In this document: piece after piece, positions 34,350 to 41,634 of the stretch
How positions within the stretch are numbered: the first letter of the stretch is position 1
Layout of the letters: each line of letters starts with the position of its first letter
Assembly (NCBI GenBank): GCA_002731275.1
Contig: PCBK01000054.1
Coordinates: 17,308-58,941, forward strand
Reading direction: 5' to 3'
DNA length: 41,634 nucleotides
Source of the DNA: Deltaproteobacteria bacterium
Lineage (GTDB): Bacteria > Myxococcota_C > UBA6777
The notes under the pieces: generated by a model
Seen by the model: the letters and a program-made list of their open reading frames with translations, nothing else
Database searches by the model: none
What the model was told of the DNA's origin: nothing
Made by a program: the position numbers and the translations under genes

Positions 34350-35468
34350 TTATTTACATGTGCCGCCTACACACTTGAACTTCCCACAAGAGTATTTCAA
34401 TCCATCCAGGCACTTGTAGAGAGAATTGGGTGCACAATAACAATGTCCAGGAGCACAATTAGGGACGGCAACCCTCTTGACAGGATCAATGCACACCTGA
34501 GAAGGCAGAGCACAATCAGTCGCCGCAGTACAAGACTTGCGCTGTGTGCAACTTCCCCCAGAACACGTCGCACCAGCACTACAATTCGCAACGAAATCAT
34601 AACCCTCACCATCTGCTCGACAAACTTGAACAGTGTTCCCCAAACAAATCACCTTTCCAGGCAAACAGGTCGACTTCACCACACAACGCCCCTCCCGACA
34701 AAGCTGATCAGAGGGACACGTCGTAAGAGGCAAAAACACACCACGATTCGGATCACAAAGTCCTACCGTATTGCCCGAACAATTGCGCTCACCCGCAACA
34801 CAACCCTTTTTCTCCAAAGGAACACATTTGCCATCTTCGCAAGTCTCGTCCTTCACGCAATTCACACTCCACTCAAATTGACTTCTGTCTGCACTACACT
34901 TGAAGACATTGCCCCCAAGACACTTCACCTCATTCTCCTTACAAACAGGGAGCTTCTTGCACGCCCCAGCCTCACATCGTTCATCAGCCTGACAAGACAA
35001 AAGTTTGCGATAGCTCAAACGATCATCACTACACACCATCACAGAGCGCCCCTGACACTTCTTCTGCCCAACACTACACACAGGATTGGGTTGACAGCGC
35101 CCACCTTCACAAAACTCATTATTCGTACAAGCCTGTATCAGCGCAAATCCCGAGAGGTCAGCAACACACGCATACACACCACCTTCATAACAGACCTTTT
35201 CACCGGCCTTGCAGGACTTTCTTTTGGTAATGGGGATCTGAGAAGGTGCTGTACACTCCCCCTCAAAACATGGCTTGTTCTTGGGACACTCTAGAGGGAC
35301 AGAACCTGAACCATCGAGATAACAGACCTTCAGGTTGACACCATCACAGACCTGCTCACCTGGATTGCAAACATTGGGAATGTCTGCGGGATTGGCACAA
35401 CCAAAGAGAGACAAAAACAAAACAACAAGGACCAGACTTTGAAGATACTTTGCACGAAAAAGAAACAT
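34350..35468 (-). CDS. Cys-rich repeat lipoprotein, tandem copy 1
   Basis: This is a 372-residue protein. The ATG at 35468 has AGGA 9 bases upstream, and the alignment with copy 2 supports it. The lipoprotein signal ends in lipobox LFGC. The body is about seven modules of roughly 40 residues with six Cys each, pattern CxxGExxCxGxxVxxCxxDxxGF then CxxxExCxxGxC. The first half is almost identical to the protein at 36042, for example KACKAGEKVCYEGGVYACV-type text and FALIQACTNNEFCEGGRC. Such modules form disulphide-linked extracellular rods. A surface-binding or structural role is likely. No ligand is evident. Confidence 0.9.
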   Translation of the reverse strand: MFLFRAKYLQSLVLVVLFLSLFGCANPADIPNVCNPGEQVCDGVNLKVCYLDGSGSVPLECPKNKPCFEGECTAPSQIPITKRKSCKAGEKVCYEGGVYACVADLSGFALIQACTNNEFCEGGRCQPNPVCSVGQKKCQGRSVMVCSDDRLSYRKLLSCQADERCEAGACKKLPVCKENEVKCLGGNVFKCSADRSQFEWSVNCVKDETCEDGKCVPLEKKGCVAGERNCSGNTVGLCDPNRGVFLPLTTCPSDQLCREGRCVVKSTCLPGKVICLGNTVQVCRADGEGYDFVANCSAGATCSGGSCTQRKSCTAATDCALPSQVCIDPVKRVAVPNCAPGHCYCAPNSLYKCLDGLKYSCGKFKCVGGTCK

Positions 35469-35507
35469 CTTTATTTTTCCTGTCATGTAAAGGTTTGGGA
35501 GTTTTTT

Positions 35508-35606
35508 TGAGGGGCTAACGGGGTATTTGAAATACCCCAGACGCAGCCTTCGGCTTTGTCTTCCCCAACAGTCGAGTCGCTTCGCTCCTACTTTGTAGAC
35601 TGGGAA
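35508..35606 (-). repeat. Duplicated leader with palindrome, copy 1
   Basis: About 95 bases just upstream of the lipoprotein start are almost identical to 37203-37291, which lies just upstream of the second lipoprotein. Both hold the perfect palindrome GGGGTATTTGAAATACCCC (here 35520-35538) and the small hairpin AGCC-TTC-GGCT. It may be a regulatory leader, or a dispersed repeat carried along in the gene duplication. Confidence 0.75.
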
Positions 35607-35633
35607 CAAGCATCTTAAGCCCAACGACCCATT

Positions 35634-35963
35634 TTAGAAAGTTTTACAGACATATGCTGTAACGTTCGCGGACAACCAAGCTACCAAGTAAGGTGCAAAA
35701 AAAGGCGAAAAGTGGACAACAAACAAAGCAAAAAGATGATATGCCGAAATCCAGAGAGTCTCCTTCCTGACACCGATTCGCAAGTAATTTCCAAGATGGA
35801 AAAAGAATCTCCTCGGCAAGAATGCGAGATACGCAATGAAGACACTCATCATCAAACAAGCAAACATACTCAACAGGATCCCAAGAGTGCTCTGGCCTTG
35901 TGAAGCTAATAGACTACAAAGCAGTCCAAAAATCACCGAAAGAATGAGGGACGCGCGGTACAT
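35634..35963 (-). CDS. Small multi-helix membrane protein
   Basis: This is a 109-residue protein. The ATG at 35963 has AAAGGA about 10 bases upstream; a start at 36005 is possible. Three membrane helices are visible (SLILSVIFGLLCSLLAS, GILLSMFACLMMSVFIAYLA, and LFALFVVHFSPFFAPYLVAW). No family is recognised. It lies between the two tandem lipoproteins on the same strand, so it may be a partner of one of them. Confidence 0.7.
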   Translation of the reverse strand: MYRASLILSVIFGLLCSLLASQGQSTLGILLSMFACLMMSVFIAYLAFLPRRFFFHLGNYLRIGVRKETLWISAYHLFALFVVHFSPFFAPYLVAWLSANVTAYVCKTF

Positions 35964-36041
35964 GTTGTTTTTATCCTTTGAGTTGTAAACCATCTTCAAC
36001 ATCAACTAGGTGAAAATGCAACCTGCTACAGAGCCTGTCCG

Positions 36042-37163
36042 CTACTGACATACCCCCTTTATGCACTTAAATTTTCCACAAGAATTTTTGTCGACGTCGA
36101 GACATGGATAACGTGTATTGAATGCACAAAAACAATGACCACCACCACAACTCGAAACAGCTGTACCTTTGATAGGATCTGCACACACTTCAGAAGGCAA
36201 ATTGCAATCATCCGGTGAGGTACAGACTTTACGCTTTTCACAGCGACCCTCTATGCAAAACTCGTTTTTGGTGCAACTCGCAACAAAATCAAACCCCGAA
36301 CCATCAGCCTTACAAGCCTGTAGAGTGTCCCTCAAACATTTAATCTCTCCCGGTGAACAGCTTGACTTCTTGATTGTACAACGGCCTTCTTTGCAAATCA
36401 GATCAACAGGACAGGCTGTAAGAGGCAAAAACACACCACTGTTCGGATCACAAAGACCTACCGTATTCCCTAAACAGTTGCGTTGGCCAGCACGACAACC
36501 ATCCCGACCTCGAAGTTCACATTTGCCATTCTTGCACTCCTCATTCCCAGCACAGTTGGCATGTGCCTCGAATTGAGTCTGAGCAGCGTTACATTTGAAC
36601 ACATTTCCCTCAATACACTTCAACTCATTTACTTTACAGATAGGGGGTTTTCTACACACTCCACTTTCACATATCTCACCAGCACCACAAGTCAAGAGAT
36701 TGCGATATCCAGAGAGGTCATCCTTGCAGATCATGACATCTTGCCCATCACACTTCCTCTGTTCTTGGCGACATACCGAATCCGTTTGACAACGACCACC
36801 TTCACAAAACTCATTATTCGTGCAAGCCTGTATCAGCGCAAATCCCGAGAGATCAGCAACACACGCATACACACCACCTTCGTAACAGACCTTTTCACCG
36901 GATTTACAGGATTTTCTTTTGGTGATGGGGATCTGAGAAGGTGCCGTACACTCCCCTTCAAAACATGGCTTGTTCTCGGGGCATTCAAGAGGCGTATATC
37001 CCGAGCCATCAAGATAACAGACCTTCAGGTTGACACCATCACAAACTTGCTCGCTTGGCTTGCACACCTTGGGAATGTTCGCAGAATTGGCACAGCTATA
37101 CAGGATACAAAGCAAAGCCGCAAGGGAAAGATATTTGAGACATTTTGTATGACAAAGGAACAT
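36042..37163 (-). CDS. Cys-rich repeat lipoprotein, tandem copy 2
   Basis: This is a 373-residue protein. The ATG at 37163 is the third of three in a row; it is chosen by alignment with copy 1 and the AGGA 9 bases upstream. The lipobox is LYSC. It has the same six-Cys modules as the protein at 34350 in the same order, with high identity in the first 130 residues and lower identity after that. This gradient suggests a fairly recent duplication with divergent selection, or gene conversion, of the N-terminal half. Expected location is the cell surface. Confidence 0.9.
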   Translation of the reverse strand: MFLCHTKCLKYLSLAALLCILYSCANSANIPKVCKPSEQVCDGVNLKVCYLDGSGYTPLECPENKPCFEGECTAPSQIPITKRKSCKSGEKVCYEGGVYACVADLSGFALIQACTNNEFCEGGRCQTDSVCRQEQRKCDGQDVMICKDDLSGYRNLLTCGAGEICESGVCRKPPICKVNELKCIEGNVFKCNAAQTQFEAHANCAGNEECKNGKCELRGRDGCRAGQRNCLGNTVGLCDPNSGVFLPLTACPVDLICKEGRCTIKKSSCSPGEIKCLRDTLQACKADGSGFDFVASCTKNEFCIEGRCEKRKVCTSPDDCNLPSEVCADPIKGTAVSSCGGGHCFCAFNTRYPCLDVDKNSCGKFKCIKGVCQ

Positions 37164-37202
37164 CATCATTCTTCCTACGATGTAAAGATTTGGAAGCTAT
37201 TT

Positions 37203-37291
37203 TGAGGGACTAACGGGGTATTTGAAATACCCCAGACGCAGCCTTCGGCTTTGTCTTCCCCAACAGTCGAGTCGCTTCGCTCCTATTTTGT
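37203..37291 (-). repeat. Duplicated leader with palindrome, copy 2
   Basis: It is nearly identical to 35508-35606 and in the same position relative to its lipoprotein gene. The palindrome lies at 37215-37233. Identity ends sharply after CGCTCCTATTTTGT, where the 3' flank of the 37340 gene begins. Confidence 0.75.
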
Positions 37292-37339
37292 GAACAGAAT
37301 GGTTTTGGTGGCATTTTTTGTTTCCTTTCGGATTTGTGT

Positions 37340-38248
37340 CTATTTGGAAATATAGCCACGTTGTTCGAATCCCCCAATAGACCATTTACTTTGTGCGTTA
37401 ATGGCTCCAGAGCGTTCAAGTACAAATAAACCTTCCCTTCTACAAAAGTTATTGACATAAGCCGTGATCTGGAATGTCCTCTTCGCTCCCTCCTGTTTGG
37501 CAGCGTAGCAAAGTCTGATGAATGACTCCTTTGATACTTTCCATCCAAGAACATGAAGACTTTCCTGTTGTGGGGTTATTGGGCCTTTGTTCGTGTACAA
37601 GCATACCTTTCGACGAAGTGTTCTTCCCACTTTTAAGTGGTTGGAAATTGTGCAGACTTCTTTCCGTCCGACATAGGGCAATGTTTTGTACTTCTCAAAG
37701 TATACATGGAGGTGCTTCGTCGCAGCTTCAAGATGTCGATAAGGCGCTCCTGAGTAACGGGTGAATCTATCCATTGGTGGTGTTGTGTAAGCTGCCCAAA
37801 CGAGGAGAACAACGATCACGAATTGCATCGGAATCAGAACCCAAAAGAGCCGTTTCTTTTGCAAATCGTCAAAATTGTACAAGAGAAAAGAAGCTCGTAC
37901 AAAGATCAGGCACACAAATAATCCAGCGAGACTTGCAACATAGAAGAGAGGGACCCCAAAATTTCCAAGATTCATGGCAGGGAGTTCAAAAACAGGAAGA
38001 AGGATAAAAAGAAATGTGCCGATCGAAAAGCCAACCAGAGATATGCCCCACTTTCGGGGAGTAGAATTGACCAAAACACAACGCAACAACAAAGCATCAA
38101 GCAAAAGATGAAGTAGAAAGAAATAAGGAAAATACCCCAGATACAAATCTCGATGCAGGCTTTGTGGTAAAGAGATTCTGTCAGGAGGCAAATACCACCT
38201 CAAGGGCTCCAGAGCCAGAGCGATCTTTGAGAATGTTAAGAAAACCAT
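37340..38248 (-). CDS. Multi-helix membrane protein with four-Cys C-terminal domain, paralogue 3
   Basis: This is a 302-residue protein with AGGAGG 4 bases before the ATG. It aligns along its whole length with the protein at 31586: LEPLRWYLPPD near the start, LVCLIFVRASFLLYNFDDL in the membrane part, and ATKHLHVYFEKYKTLPYVGR, VGRTLRRKVCLY, RLCYAAKQ and AYVNNFC in the C-terminal domain. The helices place the Cys domain probably outside the cytoplasm, where disulphides form. The function is unknown. Its likeness to paralogue 1 is greater than to the one at 33172. Confidence 0.88.
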   Translation of the reverse strand: MVFLTFSKIALALEPLRWYLPPDRISLPQSLHRDLYLGYFPYFFLLHLLLDALLLRCVLVNSTPRKWGISLVGFSIGTFLFILLPVFELPAMNLGNFGVPLFYVASLAGLFVCLIFVRASFLLYNFDDLQKKRLFWVLIPMQFVIVVLLVWAAYTTPPMDRFTRYSGAPYRHLEAATKHLHVYFEKYKTLPYVGRKEVCTISNHLKVGRTLRRKVCLYTNKGPITPQQESLHVLGWKVSKESFIRLCYAAKQEGAKRTFQITAYVNNFCRREGLFVLERSGAINAQSKWSIGGFEQRGYISK

Positions 38249-38384
38249 GAAACCTCCTGTGAACGTCTCATCTTTCGTGTTCCTTTTTGCATCCGGCGGC
38301 CTAAATCATCTTCAAAAAACACAAGAAAATATGGAAGTTTGTTGTGTCTACCTTGGAGGTTGTTCACTTTTGTACACACTCACC

Positions 38385-39206
38385 TTATTTTCGCCTCCAG
38401 AGCTCCAACAACCGTTTTCTGCTCATGTCATGTTTCCTCTTGGAAATTTCAGAACGCAAATAAAGCCATTTCAAAAGCTCAAAACTCTTTTGAAGGCGTT
38501 TCTTTTTTTCGCTGGGGCTGAAGAATGCATATCCGAAAACATATGCACATTCATATGTTGACATAGCTTCGAGTTCCTTTCCAAGGAGCTGTTTTGCACC
38601 GGCTCTGGCTCCTTGAGTATACTTCTTCCCAACCTCAAATGTAAAACCTCTTGAAGACAAGTCGATGATTTGCTTGGTGGATAGATGCTTATCGATATAG
38701 ACTCCAAGCATGAACTTCTTCAGGGAGTAGTTGGAGATCTCTTTCCTGAAGGTACTTCGATACTCATTAAAGAGTTCATCTACCAGTACCCAACGGACAC
38801 CCGATTCGGAAATGGGATATGGCACTTTTTCCGAACTCTGCGGACGTCGATACATCTCGTGCATGTACATAATTTCAAAAAAGATGTCGAGGGGATATCG
38901 ACGAAGGCTTCTTTTAGGCCTAAATAGGTAATGTGGATCCAAGCGAAACATCATCAACGTCCGGCATTCTTTGGAAAGTGCATGTTTCTGTTGTTGACCC
39001 CACTTCTTCTTCAACACATCCACTTTTCCTGTCATGTATCGGAAATCCTCAGAGTCTCTCTTCAGAGAACTCAAGACAAAGACATCCGCAAAGAAATAAA
39101 AACAAGCACAAAACAAAACGAACAAGACAGCAACGTAAAAGAACAGCTTCGTGCTCAGGTGCATGGCACGCTTTATTTTTGTCCTCAACCATTTGACGTG
39201 TTTCAT
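38385..39206 (-). CDS. Membrane protein resembling a degenerate GT51 transglycosylase
   Basis: This is a 273-residue protein. One N-terminal membrane helix is followed by a helical outer domain. The stretch STFRKEISNYSLKKFMLGVY, then STKQIIDLSSRGFTFEVGKK and ARAGAKQLLGKELEAMSTYE, follows the order of the second half of GT51 peptidoglycan glycosyltransferases (rKlxExxlAxxlE, sKxeILexYLN, GvxxAAxxYFgK, LtxxEaAxLA). The first catalytic motif (ExxxFxxHxG) and the GxSTIxQQ segment are not visible, so it is probably inactive or has another role. The ribosome binding site is weak (GAAGAAG). It is the first gene of the minus-strand run. The family link is an inference from pattern. Confidence 0.75.
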   Translation of the reverse strand: MKHVKWLRTKIKRAMHLSTKLFFYVAVLFVLFCACFYFFADVFVLSSLKRDSEDFRYMTGKVDVLKKKWGQQQKHALSKECRTLMMFRLDPHYLFRPKRSLRRYPLDIFFEIMYMHEMYRRPQSSEKVPYPISESGVRWVLVDELFNEYRSTFRKEISNYSLKKFMLGVYIDKHLSTKQIIDLSSRGFTFEVGKKYTQGARAGAKQLLGKELEAMSTYECAYVFGYAFFSPSEKKKRLQKSFELLKWLYLRSEISKRKHDMSRKRLLELWRRK

Positions 39207-40366
39207 TTGTGCTTCTTCGTGTTCCCCACATAAAAAGAGACAGGTACACCACCCTCCATCGAATATGCATCAACACCCCATACGCTACAAGCCTGAAGGC
39301 TTACAATTGTAACAAATGTGTGACAGATAGATCGTTTTTCGACGCACATGAGGTATATCTCCATGGTATTTGTAGGATTACATATTGCATACCAGATTGC
39401 GCCGAAATGTGGTACATGGTTGATTGTTCCTTCGATAAGTTCGTAACAATTTGAGGAGAGTATAGCCCAATATATGACGATGTCAAGTACAAAATATGCT
39501 CGCTGAAAGAGCCATCACCCCTTCTCCAAAGTTGAGAAGGTGAAACTAAATACATCCTCATGAAACAAGGCCATCGAACAACATCAACAAAAGAACCCTG
39601 GCACCTCCATGCGCGGACCCAAATATCTTTCGCGCCAATGCAGAACCTCCACGCATGACAAAAACAGCTTCACGCACGGAGTTAACACCTTATCGTAGCA
39701 AAAAATGAATATGATCAGCGATCTACAGGTACACTATGAAGGCTTCATGTACCACCAAGCCTACCCAAAGAGACGATACGCTCAAGCCGCCCAACAAGTC
39801 TGACGAAAAAACCTTTACTTTCAACGACACATGTAGCTGACCTTGTCATACAACAAACCCACACCACCACACAACATACGAGCTCATCCATACAACATAC
39901 CACCTTTTTCACGTAGCAAGCCTCCAAGCTCATGAAATGGATGATACCCTTCACAAAACAAAGTAACATTTCCATAAAAAAGCTATCTTATTCATACAAC
40001 AAGCCCTCTTTTTCCAAAAAAGTACCTTTGATCCAGACGACAAGCCTCATTTTTTTTCAAAACACGTCTCTGTACGCCAGCACATACTTCTCTTCCACAA
40101 AAAATCCGCAAACATCAAAAAACATGTAGCATTTAAAGATATAAATTGGCATTGCGTGGCAACACAGATACATATTGTCGTTCTTCTTGCCAAAAAGAAA
40201 AGACCACAGACAAAGACAAAGCCCTTCAAAAACAAACACAAAGAACAAAACACACATATGTATCAAAAAAAGACTTGCACACTGATACAAAGTTCGTATG
40301 ATCCGAACATCAACTCACATAAAAATATGACATATCAACATCCTCAACAGAAGTTGGAGTGGTATC
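39207..40366. other. Long intergenic region without a supported gene
   Basis: This is 1.16 kb between divergent genes, A/T-rich and increasingly A-rich toward 40366. One hairpin, CACCCCTTCTC/GAGAAGGTG (39516-39542), resembles a stem of the mosaic repeats. The segment 39790-40020 has loose direct repeats around CATACAACA and CAAGCC. Open frames here have no ribosome binding site and low-complexity products. Promoters for both flanking genes must lie here, but no clear boxes were found. Confidence 0.5.
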
Positions 40367-41245
40367 ATGGCAAAAAAGAACACAAAAAAAGCACCCAAAC
40401 CATCAAAGACAGGCTTCCTCCCAGATCTCGCAACACTCTATCCCGTCTCACAAGTTGCTCTCGACAAATTTGAACTCACCCCACACTTTCGCCAAGTCAT
40501 CAGCCCCCGAACCTTTGACTTCCTTCGAGGCGTAAATGTCCGCCCCGAAATATTCAAAGCACTAAGCGAAAAAGGATTTACAACCCAGGAAGCACAACTC
40601 GGATGGCAACTTCTTCAAGCTGCGAATGGAACGTACATGATGGAAGAGCGCCCAGGAGTCTCCCAAAAACAAATCGCCGCAGAGGTCGAACTGGATCAAT
40701 GGGATGAACCCAACTTTGAGATCATCGATGTCAGCCTCAGTATCATGTTCCCCGAACAACGCGACTACCTCTTCGAAGGTCTGTCCCCACAACAAGGCCC
40801 TGCAGCTGTCAACTCAATCAGACAATTACTTCGACGTGTCGAGATCCTTGAATCAGGCTCAGATCCCAACCGCGAAGCGACGCGCGCAGAGGACAAAGCA
40901 GCTATCAAAGAACTCGAAACAACCCAAATCCTGACCAAGGCAACACGCAAACACCTGGCAGCCTTAATCGAGATAGTAGAAACACCCTCCGAAGATGATG
41001 TCAAACACGTCGAACGCTACAACAAACAACAAGCATACCACGAAGACGCACTCAAACGTCTCGGACTATGGATCAAAAAATGGCGAACTATCGCCAAACG
41101 AACGATCACAAGACGTTCTGACCTGATCAGTCTTGGACTCGCAGAACGCCGCAAAAAGAACGACGCAGACACTCTCCCCTCCGAAACTCCCAACACAGAA
41201 AATGTCGAGAGCGAAGTCGTCGTAGATCCCCCAACAACCCCTTAA
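40367..41245 (+). CDS. Hypothetical helical protein
   Basis: This is a 292-residue protein with GGAG 7 bases before the ATG. It starts with a basic segment (MAKKNTKKAPKPSK), has no signal peptide or membrane helix, and is mostly helical. It contains ISPRTFDFLRGVNVRPEIFK, a coiled-coil-like middle (RQLLRRVEILESG and REATRAEDKAAIKELE), a basic stretch (KKWRTIAKRTITRRS) and an acidic Pro/Glu-rich tail. The basic and acidic ends would suit a nucleic-acid or cytoskeletal binding protein, but no family is recognised. A mosaic repeat copy begins 44 bases after its stop. Confidence 0.85.
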   Translation: MAKKNTKKAPKPSKTGFLPDLATLYPVSQVALDKFELTPHFRQVISPRTFDFLRGVNVRPEIFKALSEKGFTTQEAQLGWQLLQAANGTYMMEERPGVSQKQIAAEVELDQWDEPNFEIIDVSLSIMFPEQRDYLFEGLSPQQGPAAVNSIRQLLRRVEILESGSDPNREATRAEDKAAIKELETTQILTKATRKHLAALIEIVETPSEDDVKHVERYNKQQAYHEDALKRLGLWIKKWRTIAKRTITRRSDLISLGLAERRKKNDADTLPSETPNTENVESEVVVDPPTTP

Positions 41246-41288
41246 CCGACAGAGTCGTGTAGCTGACATATAAGGGAGATACTCAAAA

Positions 41289-41634
41289 TCTGTTCCGGCA
41301 GACGTTGCACTTGCGCCCAAAGCAAATCTGTCCTATGAGGACGTTTACTTCATGCGCTTTGCAACATATGCCTCAACAAACTCTCCACCCTGAGCCTTTG
41401 GCTCTTCCCTCCTCTCAACCCTTTCGAGAGGAGAGATTATTACACCGATATGTACGGGAGATAATCGAAATCTGATCCGGCGGACGTTGCACTTGTGTCT
41501 CCGCAAACTCCCCTGATTCCACCAAATCATCCCACTCTTTCTGGCGGATATAGCAAGCCATATCCTTGGATTCCTTTTTGCTTTCGAGCTTTCAGTGGGT
41601 TTTTTGCGTCTTCACTTGCAATCATCCGCCTCAA
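41289..41634 (-). repeat. Mosaic structured repeat, copy C
   Basis: On the minus strand it has the same modules as copies A and B: CTGTTCCGGCAGACGTTGCA-type ends at 41291 and 41477 (read on the plus strand), the CTCCTCTC/GAGAGGAG hairpin near 41414, the GGATATAGC/GCCATATCC hairpin (41545-41564) and the tail from about 41595. It runs to the window edge. Confidence 0.8.

Noticed and set aside
34302-37205. Plus-strand open frames of 330 and 240 codons opposite the two lipoproteins
   Set aside because: They are antisense shadows of the repeated Cys modules, with low-complexity Thr/Arg products and no start signals.
39745-39975. Small minus-strand frame with repeated Cys-Cys pairs
   Set aside because: Low-complexity product from loose direct repeats, without a start signal.
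1-41634. Strand bias: the plus strand looks richer in C and A than in G and T across genes of both directions
   Set aside because: It would fit a replication-strand effect with the minus strand leading, but it needs a computed skew over the whole genome and is not specific to this window.

Overview
The window looks like chromosomal DNA from a member of the Myxococcota or a close delta-proteobacterial relative. The clues are protein architecture rather than a marker gene. There is a von Willebrand factor A protein with MopE-type metal-binding motifs, two proteins ending in MYXO-CTERM-like tails (Cys motif, one hydrophobic helix, Arg-rich end), a eukaryotic-type Ser/Thr kinase, many Cys-rich surface lipoproteins, and no classic housekeeping operon. 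The G+C content looks moderate, lower than in cultured myxobacteria. The species is not identifiable from the sequence.

Layout. 1-780 is the 3' end of a beta-propeller-like gene, followed by a 21-bp minisatellite. 1368-5495 (-) is a giant Cys-rich VWA surface protein. 5737-11901 (-) is a regulatory and envelope block: Ser/Thr kinase, signal-peptide protein with a beta-barrel-like end, FecR-like protein, ECF sigma factor and lipoprotein. 12293-17684 (+) holds a fatty-acid desaturase behind a phased 11-bp repeat array, a membrane spermidine-synthase-like protein and a PI-PLC-like lipoprotein. 17780-20326 has a Zn-ribbon protein and a divergent MarR/DUF4336 pair with a visible operator. 21105-28334 has a trypsin-like lipoprotein with a MYXO-CTERM-like tail, an EF-hand-containing alpha/beta hydrolase, a sterol-desaturase-family protein, a DCC thiol-redox protein, an unknown protein and a patatin.

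The most unusual segment is 28422-30314. It has a well-folded tRNA whose anticodon is UUA, which would read the UAA stop codon. Next comes a divergent translation initiation factor IF-3 paralogue that ends in UAA. From that UAA an uninterrupted reading frame runs through six exact-length 39-bp repeats into a pentapeptide-repeat protein. This may be a stop-codon recoding unit, which is an inference and is stated as such.

31586-39206 is a run of nine minus-strand genes, mostly membrane or lipoprotein. It contains three paralogues that join several membrane helices to a four-Cys C-terminal domain, two tandemly duplicated Cys-rich lipoproteins with a duplicated leader, and a possible degenerate GT51 transglycosylase. 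40367-41245 is an unknown protein.

Three intergenic blocks (18338-18880, 30420-31575, 41289-41634) are copies of one mosaic repeat family. Its hairpins keep their pairing while the stem sequence changes. Several genes share the theme of lipid and envelope chemistry (two desaturase types, PI-PLC, patatin, FecR/ECF signalling), but apart from a few tightly packed gene pairs the sequence does not show one shared operon.
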